Below, piece after piece: positions 38,127 through 47,709 of a stretch of DNA of 64,000 bases; within the stretch, counting starts at the first letter, position 1; each line of letters starts with the position of its first letter. A model generated the notes under the pieces. It did no database searches. It saw only the letters and a list, made by a program, of their open reading frames with translations, and was not told the DNA's origin. Source of the stretch: Paraglaciecola mesophila (GTDB lineage: Bacteria; Pseudomonadota; Gammaproteobacteria; Enterobacterales; Alteromonadaceae); NCBI RefSeq assembly GCF_009906955.1, contig NZ_CP047656.1:1302001-1366000 (forward strand), read 5' to 3'. The position numbers were made by a program, and so were the translations under genes.

Positions 38127-38438
38127 TTAAGCGAAGGTATCAACGCCTAACATTTGCTGAATCTCACTGCGTCGCTCTTCTTTGGACACACTCTGATAGA
38201 TATCAATCGCGTTTTGCGAACTAAAGGTTGAGGTATCGTCAGCACTGGCTTGCTGACGAAATGTATCTGCTTGGCTGAACGCTTCTACTGAGCCACTGCG
38301 AATAATGTCCTGTACATTTTTAGCACCGTCAAACGCCGATGCCACATCTTGCTTGGCATTATCTTCTTGCTTGTTGCGCTTAATTGCATTGTCGTGCAAT
38401 GGGCGTTGCAATGCGCTAACGGACGATTCGACTCTCAC
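38127..38438 (-). CDS. Small hypothetical protein, 103 aa
   Basis: Not recognised. A polar protein rich in Ser, Gln, Asp and Ala, without signal peptide, membrane segment or cysteine. GTG start at 38438 with AGAGGG four bases upstream, which supports translation. The sequence has the feel of a mostly helical or partly disordered protein. It lies between slp and tsaB on the same strand with gaps of about 150-190 bp on each side, so it is probably its own unit. Confidence 0.65.
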   Translation of the reverse strand: MRVESSVSALQRPLHDNAIKRNKQEDNAKQDVASAFDGAKNVQDIIRSGSVEAFSQADTFRQQASADDTSTFSSQNAIDIYQSVSKEERRSEIQQMLGVDTFA

Positions 38439-38582
38439 GTGACCCTCTTATTCACTCAATTAAACAGATAACGATGTATTAAAGACATGGCAGAAGCAAT
38501 ACAGAGTTAACACATCGTTGTTTACTTATAGCACAGGTTTACCCAGCTTTGCTATTCCCCATATGGCTAGGCAATATGGTTA

Positions 38583-39287
38583 TTACTCTCGCCCTGGTAG
38601 CTTTTTCCAAGTAACTTTATCGCGCAAATACACCGGTTCGACCTCTTCTATCTCTTTAGCAAGCCCCGCTTTGGCCGCGTTTTCTACCAAAGGCAACATG
38701 TATTTCGCATTTGGATAGAGAACAGCACCTAACACCTTTGGTTGTCGTTCACTCTCGACATTACCTAGCAGAGCATCATACGCCGCCCAACCTGTGCCAA
38801 CCCCAAATGATGATGTTGTGGACTTTTGCAAAAGAATGTCAGCAGCTTCCTCTGGGGGTAACACTTGCTCATGGCCAACCAGTGTTGCTAGGCCGTCGCA
38901 TGCTTGATAGTGCGCAAAGTACACTTCCCCCATACGGGCGTCTATGGCACAAAATATATCTTGCGCTTGGTGTTCATCTATCGCTTGCTGTGCCATCGTC
39001 GCTAATGTAGATACCCCTACCACGGGCAATTGTGTACCTAGAGCTAAGCCTTGCAAAATACCTGTGGCTATACGCACGCCGGTAAAACTGCCCGGGCCTT
39101 GTCCAAAGCCTAAATAGTCAAGTTGCGCGAGTGTCCCACCAGCTTGATTAAGTAAGTCCTCAATCATGGGTAATATACGCTGGCTATGTTGCTGAGGGCA
39201 TATTTCAAATTGCTCAAAGTGTTGGCCGTTTATATTGAGCGCAACAGAGCACGCCTCTGTTGCCGTATCAATGATCAAAAGATTCAC
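38583..39287 (-). CDS. tsaB: tRNA N6-threonylcarbamoyladenosine biosynthesis protein TsaB
   Basis: A 234-residue ASKHA-fold protein, partner of TsaD and TsaE in forming t6A at position 37 of ANN-decoding tRNAs. Hallmarks: LIIDTATEACSVAL at the start and GFGQGPGSFTGVRIA near 60. Its ATG overlaps the yoaA stop codon by four bases (ATGA), so it is translated with yoaA, the same arrangement as in enterobacteria. Confidence 0.95.
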   Translation of the reverse strand: MNLLIIDTATEACSVALNINGQHFEQFEICPQQHSQRILPMIEDLLNQAGGTLAQLDYLGFGQGPGSFTGVRIATGILQGLALGTQLPVVGVSTLATMAQQAIDEHQAQDIFCAIDARMGEVYFAHYQACDGLATLVGHEQVLPPEEAADILLQKSTTSSFGVGTGWAAYDALLGNVESERQPKVLGAVLYPNAKYMLPLVENAAKAGLAKEIEEVEPVYLRDKVTWKKLPGRE

Positions 39288-41359
39288 TGTATTTCCTTCT
39301 TTAAGATGTCGCTTGTATCCGCTGTGTTCGCTGGTGCTGAGTGGCCTTCTTCTGCTTGGTCAGCTCCGGCTTTTACAGCTTGCAAATTTTGTTCGTCTGC
39401 AGATTTTTTAATGGCCTTAAGCGCTTTTTTTGCTTGCTGGGCATCCTCATGGATTTCTTCAAGGAACGCCAGCGCATTTGGCAAGTGTCGCGTTCGTTGC
39501 ATATCCGGCAAACTGCGTAAAAATGTCTTTGCGTAGTCTTTCGTGACTAAGCGGTTATCACAAATAACCAAAACACCTCTGTCAGTTTCGTCGCGTATCA
39601 AACGCCCTGCCCCTTGCTTTAACGCAATGGCAGCTTGCGGAATTTGTAGTTGAGCAAATGGATTGCCACCCGCTTTGCGACAATCTTCAATTCGCGCCTG
39701 CAGTAATGGGTCATCCGGTGAGGCAAACGGTAACTTATCAATTAACACACAGGTTAAATCATTCCCTCTTACGTCCACGCCTTCCCAAAACGCACCCGTT
39801 CCAAGCAAAACTGCATTATCGCTATTTACATAGGATTCCAGCAGCGCACGCTTCGTGGTGGTGCCCTGTACTAAAATTGGATTATCGACCTTGTCTTCTA
39901 ACATAGCAGCAATCGCTCGCAATGTAGCATGGCTAGTGAACAGCAAGAAACAACGCCCACCGCTGGCAGCAATCAATTTAAGCGAAATATCGAGTAGGGT
40001 TTGGCGCATCTCTCTGGCATTAGGCTCAGGTAAAAAACGTGGCACACACAGCATGGCCTGCTTTTGATAATTAAATGGACTATCAAGAGAAAGTGTTTTT
40101 GCTTGCTGCAAGCCCATTTGGCGCTGGAAGTGCTCAAACCCATCCCCGACCATTAATGTTGCTGAGGTAAATACCCAGGTGCGCTCTGGCGATGAGACAA
40201 TTTTAGAAAATTTCGCCGCGATGCTCAAAGGGGTTAGATGCAGCACAATATGACGCATGGTGGTTTCGTACCACAAACTGACGCCCTTTTGGTTGGCGTC
40301 GGTCAAGCGCGTCAGTTTCATTCTGGCGTCACTAACCCGTTCAAAAATGCTGTCTAAGTCTTTGTCTCGGCTCAAATGTAGTTTGATCACTTCATACAAA
40401 ACATTGAGTGAATCGGTTAACTTGCTGATTTGAGTTTGCACGTCACTGCGCGTTAACATTTCTCGCCAGTTGCCCTTTTGTGCCTGCTCAGGAAACAACA
40501 AACGCAAATCAGCTGAAATCATTTTGCATTTTTCACCTGCCGTATGGAGTTGCTTCGCGTCTTTAAGCGAGGTGCGGTACACCATCTCTAAATCACGACT
40601 TAAATCATGCAATTGGCGGCTAGATAACGCTTCACCAAAGTACTCGCTGGCGATATCGGGTATTTGATGGGCCTCATCAAATATCACCACGTCAGCTTCA
40701 GGGATTAGCTCACCAAACCCGGTATCCTTAAGGGCCATATCAGCGAAAAATAAATGGTGATTAACCACGACCAAATCTGCATCGAGTGCTTTGCGCCGCG
40801 CTTTGATCATGTAGCAATCTTCGTAATCGGGGCAGTCCTTACCTAAGCAATTATCTACCGTGGAAGTAACAAACGGCAGTACTTTGGCATCTTCAGCGAG
40901 GGTTTTCATCTCCCCCATGTCACCGGTTTTAGTTGATGTGGCCCAGCGGCGTACATCAGACAGTTCAACCATTGTGGTCTTGTCAAGCAAGGTACTACTG
41001 CCACCATGCTGACGAAGGCGATGTAAGCACAAATAATTAGAACGCCCTTTAAGCAGGGCTATTTTACCATTGACCCCAATGGCTTTTTTAATTAGGGGTA
41101 AATCTCGATGATAAAGCTGCTCTTGCAGGTTTTTAGTGCCTGTTGAGACGATAGTTTTCTTTTTTGCTTGTAGCGCAGGGGCTAAATAGGCAAAGGTTTT
41201 ACCTGTGCCTGTTCCAGCCTCTACAATCAAAGCCGACTTGTGCTCGATTGCCTCTTCTACTGCATTCGCCATATCGGTTTGCGCTTGGCGCACCGTGAAT
41301 CCGGGTATTGCTTGAGATAAAATACCCTCAGGGGCAAACAGTTTAGAAGACTTGGACAT
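39284..41359 (-). CDS. yoaA: ATP-dependent DNA helicase YoaA (DinG/XPD-like)
   Basis: A 691-residue superfamily 2 iron-sulfur helicase. Walker A is in VEAGTGTGKTF, the iron-sulfur cysteines lie between motifs I and II (with NCLGKDCPDYEDC, after the first cysteine near residue 110), Walker B/DEAH is IFDEAHQIPD, and motif VI is GAGRLIRDETDRG. It works with the polymerase clamp-loader subunit chi in tolerance of damaged replication forks in E. coli. It has its own promoter region upstream and overlaps tsaB. Confidence 0.95.
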   Translation of the reverse strand: MSKSSKLFAPEGILSQAIPGFTVRQAQTDMANAVEEAIEHKSALIVEAGTGTGKTFAYLAPALQAKKKTIVSTGTKNLQEQLYHRDLPLIKKAIGVNGKIALLKGRSNYLCLHRLRQHGGSSTLLDKTTMVELSDVRRWATSTKTGDMGEMKTLAEDAKVLPFVTSTVDNCLGKDCPDYEDCYMIKARRKALDADLVVVNHHLFFADMALKDTGFGELIPEADVVIFDEAHQIPDIASEYFGEALSSRQLHDLSRDLEMVYRTSLKDAKQLHTAGEKCKMISADLRLLFPEQAQKGNWREMLTRSDVQTQISKLTDSLNVLYEVIKLHLSRDKDLDSIFERVSDARMKLTRLTDANQKGVSLWYETTMRHIVLHLTPLSIAAKFSKIVSSPERTWVFTSATLMVGDGFEHFQRQMGLQQAKTLSLDSPFNYQKQAMLCVPRFLPEPNAREMRQTLLDISLKLIAASGGRCFLLFTSHATLRAIAAMLEDKVDNPILVQGTTTKRALLESYVNSDNAVLLGTGAFWEGVDVRGNDLTCVLIDKLPFASPDDPLLQARIEDCRKAGGNPFAQLQIPQAAIALKQGAGRLIRDETDRGVLVICDNRLVTKDYAKTFLRSLPDMQRTRHLPNALAFLEEIHEDAQQAKKALKAIKKSADEQNLQAVKAGADQAEEGHSAPANTADTSDILKKEIQ

Positions 41360-41626
41360 AACGAACGGCGCACATACCTTTACGGAAAAAGAGGAGGATT
41401 ATGCCAAATAATCGCTAGATTTTCAGAGTTTAATCGCCTTTAATCGATAAATTATTATTGCCACCTAAACTGAATTCATTGCGCTATCCTCCATTCCCGC
41501 ATCCGAGGATGTCGCTCTAGCAATTAACTTGATGACACAATGCCGATGCTATCCAAGACAAAACGCCCGACTAGCGCAACGTTAAAGTTGCCCGATCAGC
41601 GTCGTGGGTATCTTTATAAATATTCT

Positions 41627-41711
41627 AAAAACGTTACATGGCCCCCATCCAAAAACGTTATATGGACACCCATGATAAAAATTCCAACAAAGCGTTACAT
41701 GGACCCCCTCC
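41627..41711 (-). repeat. Three spaced copies of a REP-like 20-bp motif
   Basis: AACGTTACATGGCCCCC, AACGTTATATGGACACCC and AGCGTTACATGGACCCCC lie at about 41629, 41653 and 41691, all the same way round. They look like the short repeats that accompany IS200-like REP-associated transposases. No gene lies in them. Confidence 0.6.
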
Positions 41712-41847
41712 TTTAGCCTTTGGCGCCACCGTTCAATCAGTTTCCTATCACCGCTAGTTTATCGAGAATAAACAGGAGCCACTTTCGTTGGTTTTAGGAC
41801 GGTGAAAGCAACATGCCTCGAATAGATTACAACCAAGACTGACCGTC

Positions 41848-41901
41848 ATTAGCATGGGTGTCTCTATAGCGATAATTAGCATGGGTGTCTCTATAGCGAT
41901 A
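41848..41901 (+). repeat. Perfect 27-bp tandem duplication
   Basis: A 27-base unit beginning ATTAGCATGGGTGTCTC occurs twice without a gap (41848-41874, 41875-41901). Its GGGTGTC...TATA.CG core is like the complement of the motif at 41651-41673, so it may be a related repeat facing the other way. Between the two groups is a ten-codon reading frame (41813-41842) starting MPRIDY, possibly what is left of a transposase. Confidence 0.75.
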
Positions 41902-41972
41902 GCGGCGTCACTACACTGCGATAATGACCGGCCTGATTATCGTTATGGTTTCGCCATGCATTCAGCCATTCG

Positions 41973-43313
41973 TTACGCAGTGAAAATCAACCATTGCCAA
42001 GGCCCTAGGTTAAATTCGCATTTGCTCGTCAACTCAATACGCTCACCCGTATGCCAATCCTCTACTGAGCCAAATACGGCCCTTGATGTTAATGATAAAG
42101 GGATTGACTCACCACTTAGATTAAGCATGACAATGACCTTACTGGCTTTATCCTGACGCATAAAGCTGAACACCTTGTCAGGGTGAGAGTTAGTGATGGG
42201 CATCATTCGTGCCCCCCACTGGCCGTTGTGCAAAGCACTGTGGGCTTTTTTTAAAGCAATCAAATCCGTGTACAAGTCTCCAATGCGATGACCTCGCCAG
42301 TCGATAGGGTCTCGTTCGAAAAAAGCCAAGCGCTTTGGATTACCAGCCTCTTGCCCGTTATAAATTAATGGCATGCCCTCCCCTAATACTGATAACACAA
42401 TGGCGCACTCTAACGCGTCGCCGAACTGCTCGAACTGGGTGCCGTCCCAGGCGTTTTTATCGTGATTACTGACAAAGGTCATACGCATGGATGCTTGAGG
42501 AAAGGATTTCTCATTCCATGAATAATATTTGTAAAGTTTACTCAGGGGCAGTTTCCCCTGCGCGATGCCGTGCATGGCTTCATTCCATGACCAAGCGTAA
42601 CTCATATCAAATGCATCGTAATGCAAATCGCGAGATTCCCACTCTGCAAGCATAAACACGGGTTTAATTGCGTCTAACTGCCTACGTACCAATACCCAAA
42701 AGTCCTGTGGTACAAAGCCAGCCACATCACAGCGATACCCATCAATGTCTGTTTCGTTGACCCAATAGCGCATAGCACTGGCCATATAGGCTCTCAGCTC
42801 AGGCTGACTGTAATCAAAGTCTATTATATCGTTCCAATCCCACCAGGGCGTGGGGGTGAAATTCCCCTCAATGTCAGTGGCATACCAATTTGGGTGTTGC
42901 TCAACCAACACATTGTCCCAGGCACTATGGTTCGCCACCCAATCAATGATGACGTAAAGCCCTAATTCATGGGCATAATCCACGAAATGACGCATGTCCT
43001 CAATACAGCCGAACTCAGAGTTTAGGGCGAAGTAATCTCTTACAGCATAGGGGCTACCCAAGGAGCCTTTACGGTTCTTCTTACCTATGGGATGGATAGG
43101 CATCAGCCATAAAATACCCACACCAAGCTGCTTTAATCGAGGTAAATGCGTTTCGGCTGCGCGAAATGTACCTTCTCTGGTAAATTGACGGAGATTAATT
43201 TCATAAATAACGGCATCCTTGCTCCAGTCTGGTGTTTGAATGTTTACCAGCGTCTGAGGTTGGTAAGGATCAAGCTCAGTTGAAATTCCGTTAGCGGGTT
43301 CGATTACGGGCAT
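41973..43313 (-). CDS. GH13 family alpha-glucan-active glycoside hydrolase
   Basis: A 446-residue alpha-amylase-family enzyme with the catalytic TIM barrel and a short C-terminal beta domain. Nucleophile Asp196 (GYRCDVAGF), acid/base Glu224 (LAEWE) and the third carboxylate Asp285 (VSNHDKNAW) are in place, with DWVANHS at 124-130. There is no signal peptide, so it acts in the cytoplasm on maltodextrins or stored glycogen. The ribosome site AAAAGGAG is strong. It stands alone, with the REP-like relic downstream. Confidence 0.9.
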   Translation of the reverse strand: MPVIEPANGISTELDPYQPQTLVNIQTPDWSKDAVIYEINLRQFTREGTFRAAETHLPRLKQLGVGILWLMPIHPIGKKNRKGSLGSPYAVRDYFALNSEFGCIEDMRHFVDYAHELGLYVIIDWVANHSAWDNVLVEQHPNWYATDIEGNFTPTPWWDWNDIIDFDYSQPELRAYMASAMRYWVNETDIDGYRCDVAGFVPQDFWVLVRRQLDAIKPVFMLAEWESRDLHYDAFDMSYAWSWNEAMHGIAQGKLPLSKLYKYYSWNEKSFPQASMRMTFVSNHDKNAWDGTQFEQFGDALECAIVLSVLGEGMPLIYNGQEAGNPKRLAFFERDPIDWRGHRIGDLYTDLIALKKAHSALHNGQWGARMMPITNSHPDKVFSFMRQDKASKVIVMLNLSGESIPLSLTSRAVFGSVEDWHTGERIELTSKCEFNLGPWQWLIFTA

Positions 43314-43405
43314 TGAGGCTCCTTTTGTTGTAGCGATTAAACAATCTAGAGCATTACCTCATGCAATCATCATGCTTACGTCTTGCTAGCTAAGTCATCA
43401 ATCGG

Positions 43406-44491
43406 TTAGAAAAGCCGAGAGACAAACTGATATGCATTACTTGATTCTTCAATTGGTGCGTCACTGGTTTTTAAGGCTTCTTGCGCAGCTGCCGCCTCAG
43501 GGTGATCACCAAAGAACGTGCCAGCGTAATCAAAATCGACTATTGCATCGCTAACCGTAGTACCGGTCACGCCTTTAACCACTAGATCGGCCGCTGATAA
43601 AGCGAGCCCGGTTGGGCCACCATATAAAAAGCCCCCAGCTAGACTTGCCGCCGCACTCATACCCTCCCCAGTCATATCTTGATATAAGCTCGACAGAATA
43701 GGAATGTGCTGCGCAATGTTGACCGTATCAAACAGTTCATTCAAACCCAAACCGTCTTCACCGAAAGAAACCTTACTTATGTTCTGTAAAAGGGAATAGC
43801 TTGATTGCACATCATCCACAACACGTTTTGAGGTTGAGGGTATCCCTTGCTCTAATCCAATGGTTGACACAGCATTTTCATCAGAACTGGTAAGGCCGCT
43901 GAATAAACTTGAATGTAAGCTCGTGAGTAAATTCGACTGCATGGTGGATAATGACTCTTCAGAAAATGATGAGCCAAGTCCAGCCATTAAAGCGCTGGCG
44001 CTATCCACACCGGCGCTCTCCCCTAGCAAACCGCCGAATAAATTAGCATTTAGAGATGCCATTAATTGCTGCTGAATTTGCGCAATACTTTCATCAGCAC
44101 TTAACACCTTACTTATTATCGCTTCGGGCGAAGCATCCTCTAGATTTTTCTCGCTGTTATCGCTCGTGTCATCCATAGATAAAAGCGCTGAAAACACACC
44201 ACTTACAGCAGAACCAGTCGCCAGCGTCGATGCGGCCGTCGTATCATTTTCGGTAGCACTTGAGTCTATGGCTTGCGACGTAACACTAGGCGTATCATTC
44301 TCTATGAATTCACCAGCGGCCCCCTGCAGACTGGCCAGAATATCCGCGAAATACGCACCTACTCCAGTACTACTTTCAAGCGATGAACTCGTCGCCGATG
44401 CAGCATGAGTAGCATTGGGTGGAACATTGCTTAATACTGCCGTGTCTGTCTCGCTAAATTGACTTAACGAGAATTGATCAATGATGCTCAC
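43406..44491 (-). CDS. Hypothetical Ser/Ala-rich protein, 361 aa
   Basis: Not recognised. The first 120 residues are a low-complexity Ser/Thr/Ala/Asp region that is probably disordered; the middle has repeated LLTSLHSSLFSGL-like and LMASLNANLFGGLLG-like segments; the C-terminal third is hydrophobic (GEGMSAAASLAGGFLYGGP, then TGLALSAADLVVKG). No signal peptide. The similar pairs of segments near 141-160 and 186-202 hint at internal duplication. It is divergent from flgH, and its promoter region is shared; a link to the flagellum is only a guess. Confidence 0.6.
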   Translation of the reverse strand: MSIIDQFSLSQFSETDTAVLSNVPPNATHAASATSSSLESSTGVGAYFADILASLQGAAGEFIENDTPSVTSQAIDSSATENDTTAASTLATGSAVSGVFSALLSMDDTSDNSEKNLEDASPEAIISKVLSADESIAQIQQQLMASLNANLFGGLLGESAGVDSASALMAGLGSSFSEESLSTMQSNLLTSLHSSLFSGLTSSDENAVSTIGLEQGIPSTSKRVVDDVQSSYSLLQNISKVSFGEDGLGLNELFDTVNIAQHIPILSSLYQDMTGEGMSAAASLAGGFLYGGPTGLALSAADLVVKGVTGTTVSDAIVDFDYAGTFFGDHPEAAAAQEALKTSDAPIEESSNAYQFVSRLF

Positions 44492-44686
44492 CCTGTCCCC
44501 TGATTAACATAAATGTAAACGTGATTTTGATATCAGTCATAGCAAAATAGAACTTCACCAGTCAGTTTATTTACCTATCTTTGCAAAATTGACGCTTCAT
44601 TACACAACCTTGACACTCGTCATACAGACAAGCGTCAAATGAATGTGCGAACATCTATATTCGTTCTCTAAATGTAGTTTAATGTC

Positions 44687-45430
44687 ATGTTAATCAGAAT
44701 CTTAACGCTACTTTTGGTACTTGTTATTACCGCTTGTAGTACGCCTATCACCAATGATGAACAGGTGATAGCCAGTAGCCCTACCAACCCCAATGTAAAA
44801 CAACGAGCGATCCAAACAACAAAAACAGACATTGAGCGTGGAGATCCTGACTTTCGTCCAGTGAGAATCGACCCTTTTCCGGCGGTAAAAGTGCCTACTG
44901 GCTCTCTTTTTGACCCTGATAACTTAGTCGGTTTGTATCAACGGAATAATCGGTATCGTGTGGGCGACATGATTTTGGTGGAGCTAGCGGAAAAAACATC
45001 GTCGAAGAAAACCCTCAATTACAGTCGAGACAAAAGTGGTAATTTTACCCTCGACCCTGTCACAGTAAACGCTGGGCCATTACAAATTAATGGCGACAAA
45101 CTGAATGCTGATTTCGAACAGGAAAACGAATTTGATAGCTCCGCTGAAACTAAACAAGACAATTCACTGGAAGGGGATGTCACAGTTTACGTGCTTGAAA
45201 TCATGCCTAACGGAAATTTACTCGTGGCCGGTGAAAAATGGATGACCCTGAACAAAGGTGAGGAGTTTATTCGGTTTTCTGGCGAGATACGCCCAACCGA
45301 TATCGATAACGACAACACCGTCAGTTCGGTTAAAGTCGGTAACTCGCGCATCGAATTTAGCGGTAAAGGGGAACAGCAAGACAACCAAGAGTCATCCTTG
45401 CTAGGCAAACTATTTGGTATTCTTGAGTAA
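44687..45430 (+). CDS. flgH: Flagellar L-ring protein FlgH (variant)
   Basis: A 247-residue outer-membrane lipoprotein that forms the L-ring around the flagellar rod. Lipobox ITAC (Cys17), then an extra polar stretch, then the family core: GSLFDPDNLVGLYQRNNRYR, VGDMILVELAEKTSSKK, and the strongly conserved NGNLLVAGEKWMTLNKGEEF followed by IRFSGEIRP. It ends where flgT begins (stop at 45430, next start at 45431). It is not inside a rod/hook operon, so it may be a second copy or a detached L-ring gene. Confidence 0.88.
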   Translation: MLIRILTLLLVLVITACSTPITNDEQVIASSPTNPNVKQRAIQTTKTDIERGDPDFRPVRIDPFPAVKVPTGSLFDPDNLVGLYQRNNRYRVGDMILVELAEKTSSKKTLNYSRDKSGNFTLDPVTVNAGPLQINGDKLNADFEQENEFDSSAETKQDNSLEGDVTVYVLEIMPNGNLLVAGEKWMTLNKGEEFIRFSGEIRPTDIDNDNTVSSVKVGNSRIEFSGKGEQQDNQESSLLGKLFGILE

Positions 45431-46621
45431 ATGAACACGCTACTCCGCTCTTCAAGTACACTATTACTCCTCGTTTTCGCTGTTAGTCTATTTAGTCAAC
45501 CCGCGTTAGCGGTATGGTATCAAGGCAACGCTCAGCTTGCGGTTGATGGGGCTGACTTAAATGTTATTCGCGCTGCGGCGATTAAAAACGCCATCGCCGA
45601 TGCATCATTTCAGCACGGGATAATGATCACCGCTAAAGACATTTCTTTAGACGGCCTACTGCAAAGCAGCAAAACCGAACTACGCAGTGAAGGCAAAATT
45701 AGACGGGTCGATATTCTCAGTGAAGAAGTTATCGACGATATTTTGCATGTATACGTAAAAGTAGATATCGAGCCGTTATTTGATTGTAGCCATGACAACT
45801 ACATGCGGGCTCTGCTTGTCACCCAACTCCCCGTACTTAAACCCACTCAAGCCAGTTATGGTGCAATTTTCGACTTAGGCCCTCAAGTCAGTAAACGGGT
45901 AGAGCAGCAGTTATTCTCAGATGAGTTGGTGGCCAAGGTGCAGCTGATTAATCAGGTGTTCATTCCTAAAAGTGTTCTGCAAGAGCCGACCTTCGGTTAC
46001 ATTTCAGACACTGCGCGCCACTTAGCAGATCAGTATCACAGCCAATTTGTACTTTTTGGCTATATCAGAGACATTAGCCTGTTTGAACAGACGACCAAAG
46101 GGCTTATCAGTGATGAGGTTGCTTTAAGACGGAATTTTACCATGCAGTTGTATTTGTTTGATGCGTTCAATAACAAAATGCTGGTTAACCAAAGCTATCA
46201 TGGCGAAGCCGACTGGAATTTTAATGCCACCTACACTGTGGATACTTATAACAGTTTATTCTGGCGCAGTGATTACGGCCGAGTCGTTTTGAATACCATC
46301 AACAGCGCTGTGATTGATATCAGCAATACCTTGACCTGTCAGAAATCGCTCGGGCAAATTATTCATAAAAACAACCAGCACATCGTCATTAACATCGGTA
46401 GTGAAATGGGCGTAGCAAAAGGCGATAGATTTCAATTAATTAAAAGCGAAGCCTTGCCTGGTCAAAATGGAGATGTGTTCAACATACTGACCAATGAAGA
46501 AACGCACGTATTGACAGTAGTCAGTGTCGATGCCCAAACGGCCACCCTCGCAAGCACCGATGCAAGCTTATTCGACAACAGTCATTTGTTTGACCTAGTA
46601 AGCCCGCTTGCTGGCTATTAA
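45431..46621 (+). CDS. flgT: Flagellar assembly protein FlgT
   Basis: A 396-residue periplasmic protein forming part of the H-ring that stabilises sodium-driven motors in Vibrio-type flagella. The signal peptide ends ALA at 27; the mature protein begins VWYQGNAQLAVDG. N, middle and C-terminal domains match the family in order, including VNQSYHGEADW and a C-terminal SH3-like region (NIGSEMGVAKGDRFQL). Its start directly follows the flgH stop codon. A partial duplication of its last codons follows the stop. Confidence 0.88.
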   Translation: MNTLLRSSSTLLLLVFAVSLFSQPALAVWYQGNAQLAVDGADLNVIRAAAIKNAIADASFQHGIMITAKDISLDGLLQSSKTELRSEGKIRRVDILSEEVIDDILHVYVKVDIEPLFDCSHDNYMRALLVTQLPVLKPTQASYGAIFDLGPQVSKRVEQQLFSDELVAKVQLINQVFIPKSVLQEPTFGYISDTARHLADQYHSQFVLFGYIRDISLFEQTTKGLISDEVALRRNFTMQLYLFDAFNNKMLVNQSYHGEADWNFNATYTVDTYNSLFWRSDYGRVVLNTINSAVIDISNTLTCQKSLGQIIHKNNQHIVINIGSEMGVAKGDRFQLIKSEALPGQNGDVFNILTNEETHVLTVVSVDAQTATLASTDASLFDNSHLFDLVSPLAGY

Positions 46622-46651
46622 GAACAAGCCCGCTCGCTGGCTAGTAAGAGC
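46600..46651 (+). repeat. Imperfect 26-bp tandem duplication at the end of flgT
   Basis: AAGCCCGCTTGCTGGCTATT... (46600-46625) is followed directly by AAGCCCGCTCGCTGGCTAGT... (46626-46651), 23 of 26 positions the same. The first copy contains the flgT stop codon. Confidence 0.7.
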
Positions 46652-46681
46652 GCTTCGTTTTATATGATTAGCAGCTTTGGG

Positions 46682-47338
46682 TTAGCCGCTGTGTCTATCC
46701 AGCCATTTACAAAATTCGTCCTCTGAGTTTTCATCACCAAACTCAGCGGGGTATTTAACGATGTCTAATGCCGTAATTGGGATAGAGGTGTCGAATTCAT
46801 TGACCACCCATTGCTGGAACAAAACATTCGGTTCTACCTTAAATTCATTTTCCTCGAAGCTCTGCTCAGGTGTTTTATCGAAATCGTCATTCCAACATAT
46901 TTCATCATAACCAATGGCCAGTAAGCGAAGAAAATCCACAGCGGTTTCGGCTAGCACACAGGCTAAAACCGAACCGGAGCCTGAGCCAATATGCACAATT
47001 TTTTGTTCTCTCTTATCATCCAGCCAAAAAGCAGCCACTGAGCCATCTCCACCAGTGCGAGCAAATATACGCAATCTGTTTTTAATACCTTCATGAACAA
47101 GGTAAAAGTCGTCACTTTGTTGTTCAGCGTAAAACTCTATGATCGTTCCACCTGGTCGTTCTTCGCCCGTCCATTGATTTCTTAACGTTTCGATCGGATA
47201 TAAATACCCTACACGACCTTCCTTCGTCTCTTTAATAAACCCATGGTGCTCAATCCAATCAAATAACTTAGCTAGAGGTTCAGGGACGTACATTTCGTCA
47301 GGCAAAGTTTCATGTATGCTTTTATGCAGTAAATTCAA
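46682..47338 (-). CDS. SMI1/KNR4 (SUKH)-like protein, probable immunity protein
   Basis: A 218-residue soluble protein that looks like a SUKH-superfamily member: an N-terminal helix (PEPLAKLFDWIEHHGF), then strands with GGTIIEFYAEQ, FARTGGDGSVAAFW and IVHIGSGSGSVLACVL. SUKH proteins commonly neutralise nuclease or deaminase toxins delivered between bacteria. No signal peptide. It heads away from a run of similar genes on the same strand (47638-50477) but is separated from them by repeat copy C. No toxin gene is nearby. Confidence 0.68.
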   Translation of the reverse strand: MNLLHKSIHETLPDEMYVPEPLAKLFDWIEHHGFIKETKEGRVGYLYPIETLRNQWTGEERPGGTIIEFYAEQQSDDFYLVHEGIKNRLRIFARTGGDGSVAAFWLDDKREQKIVHIGSGSGSVLACVLAETAVDFLRLLAIGYDEICWNDDFDKTPEQSFEENEFKVEPNVLFQQWVVNEFDTSIPITALDIVKYPAEFGDENSEDEFCKWLDRHSG

Positions 47339-47430
47339 TTTGTGGTTACCCTTTTCACTTTAGGTTTTGCGATACTGAAGGTAGATCATTGCCTTTCTTT
47401 AAGGGCAAGAAAAACGTATGTCAGAGCCTA

Positions 47431-47709
47431 ATACCAATTCCATTAAATAATTAACCACTCAGCGAAAATTTAAAAGGACTTAATCAAGGCGCTTAAACGA
47501 TAGCCCTTTATTAAAAACTAACCTGTGCTCTTTCAAGTTTGAGCAACACAGAGTAAGTCCTTTTAAAATTCGCCCGAAGGGAATTCCCCAGCGGGTTTTG
47601 CACTACGTTCTCGGTATTTGAAAGGGAACAACCATTACTACACACCGACGCCTTGTTCAAAACCCGCTGGATGAATTCTGAGAGGCCAATTATTTAATGG
47701 AATTGGTAT
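47431..47709 (+). repeat. Dispersed inverted-repeat element, copy C (279 bp)
   Basis: Nearly identical to copy A (3991-4269); I see three base differences. Same orientation. Its right end runs into the gene at 47638-48093 and supplies that gene's last codons and stop. Confidence 0.92.

Noticed and set aside
41854..42156. 100-codon plus-strand frame beginning in the 27-bp tandem repeat
   Set aside because: It runs antisense through the end of the GH13 gene, and its start is made of the duplicated repeat.
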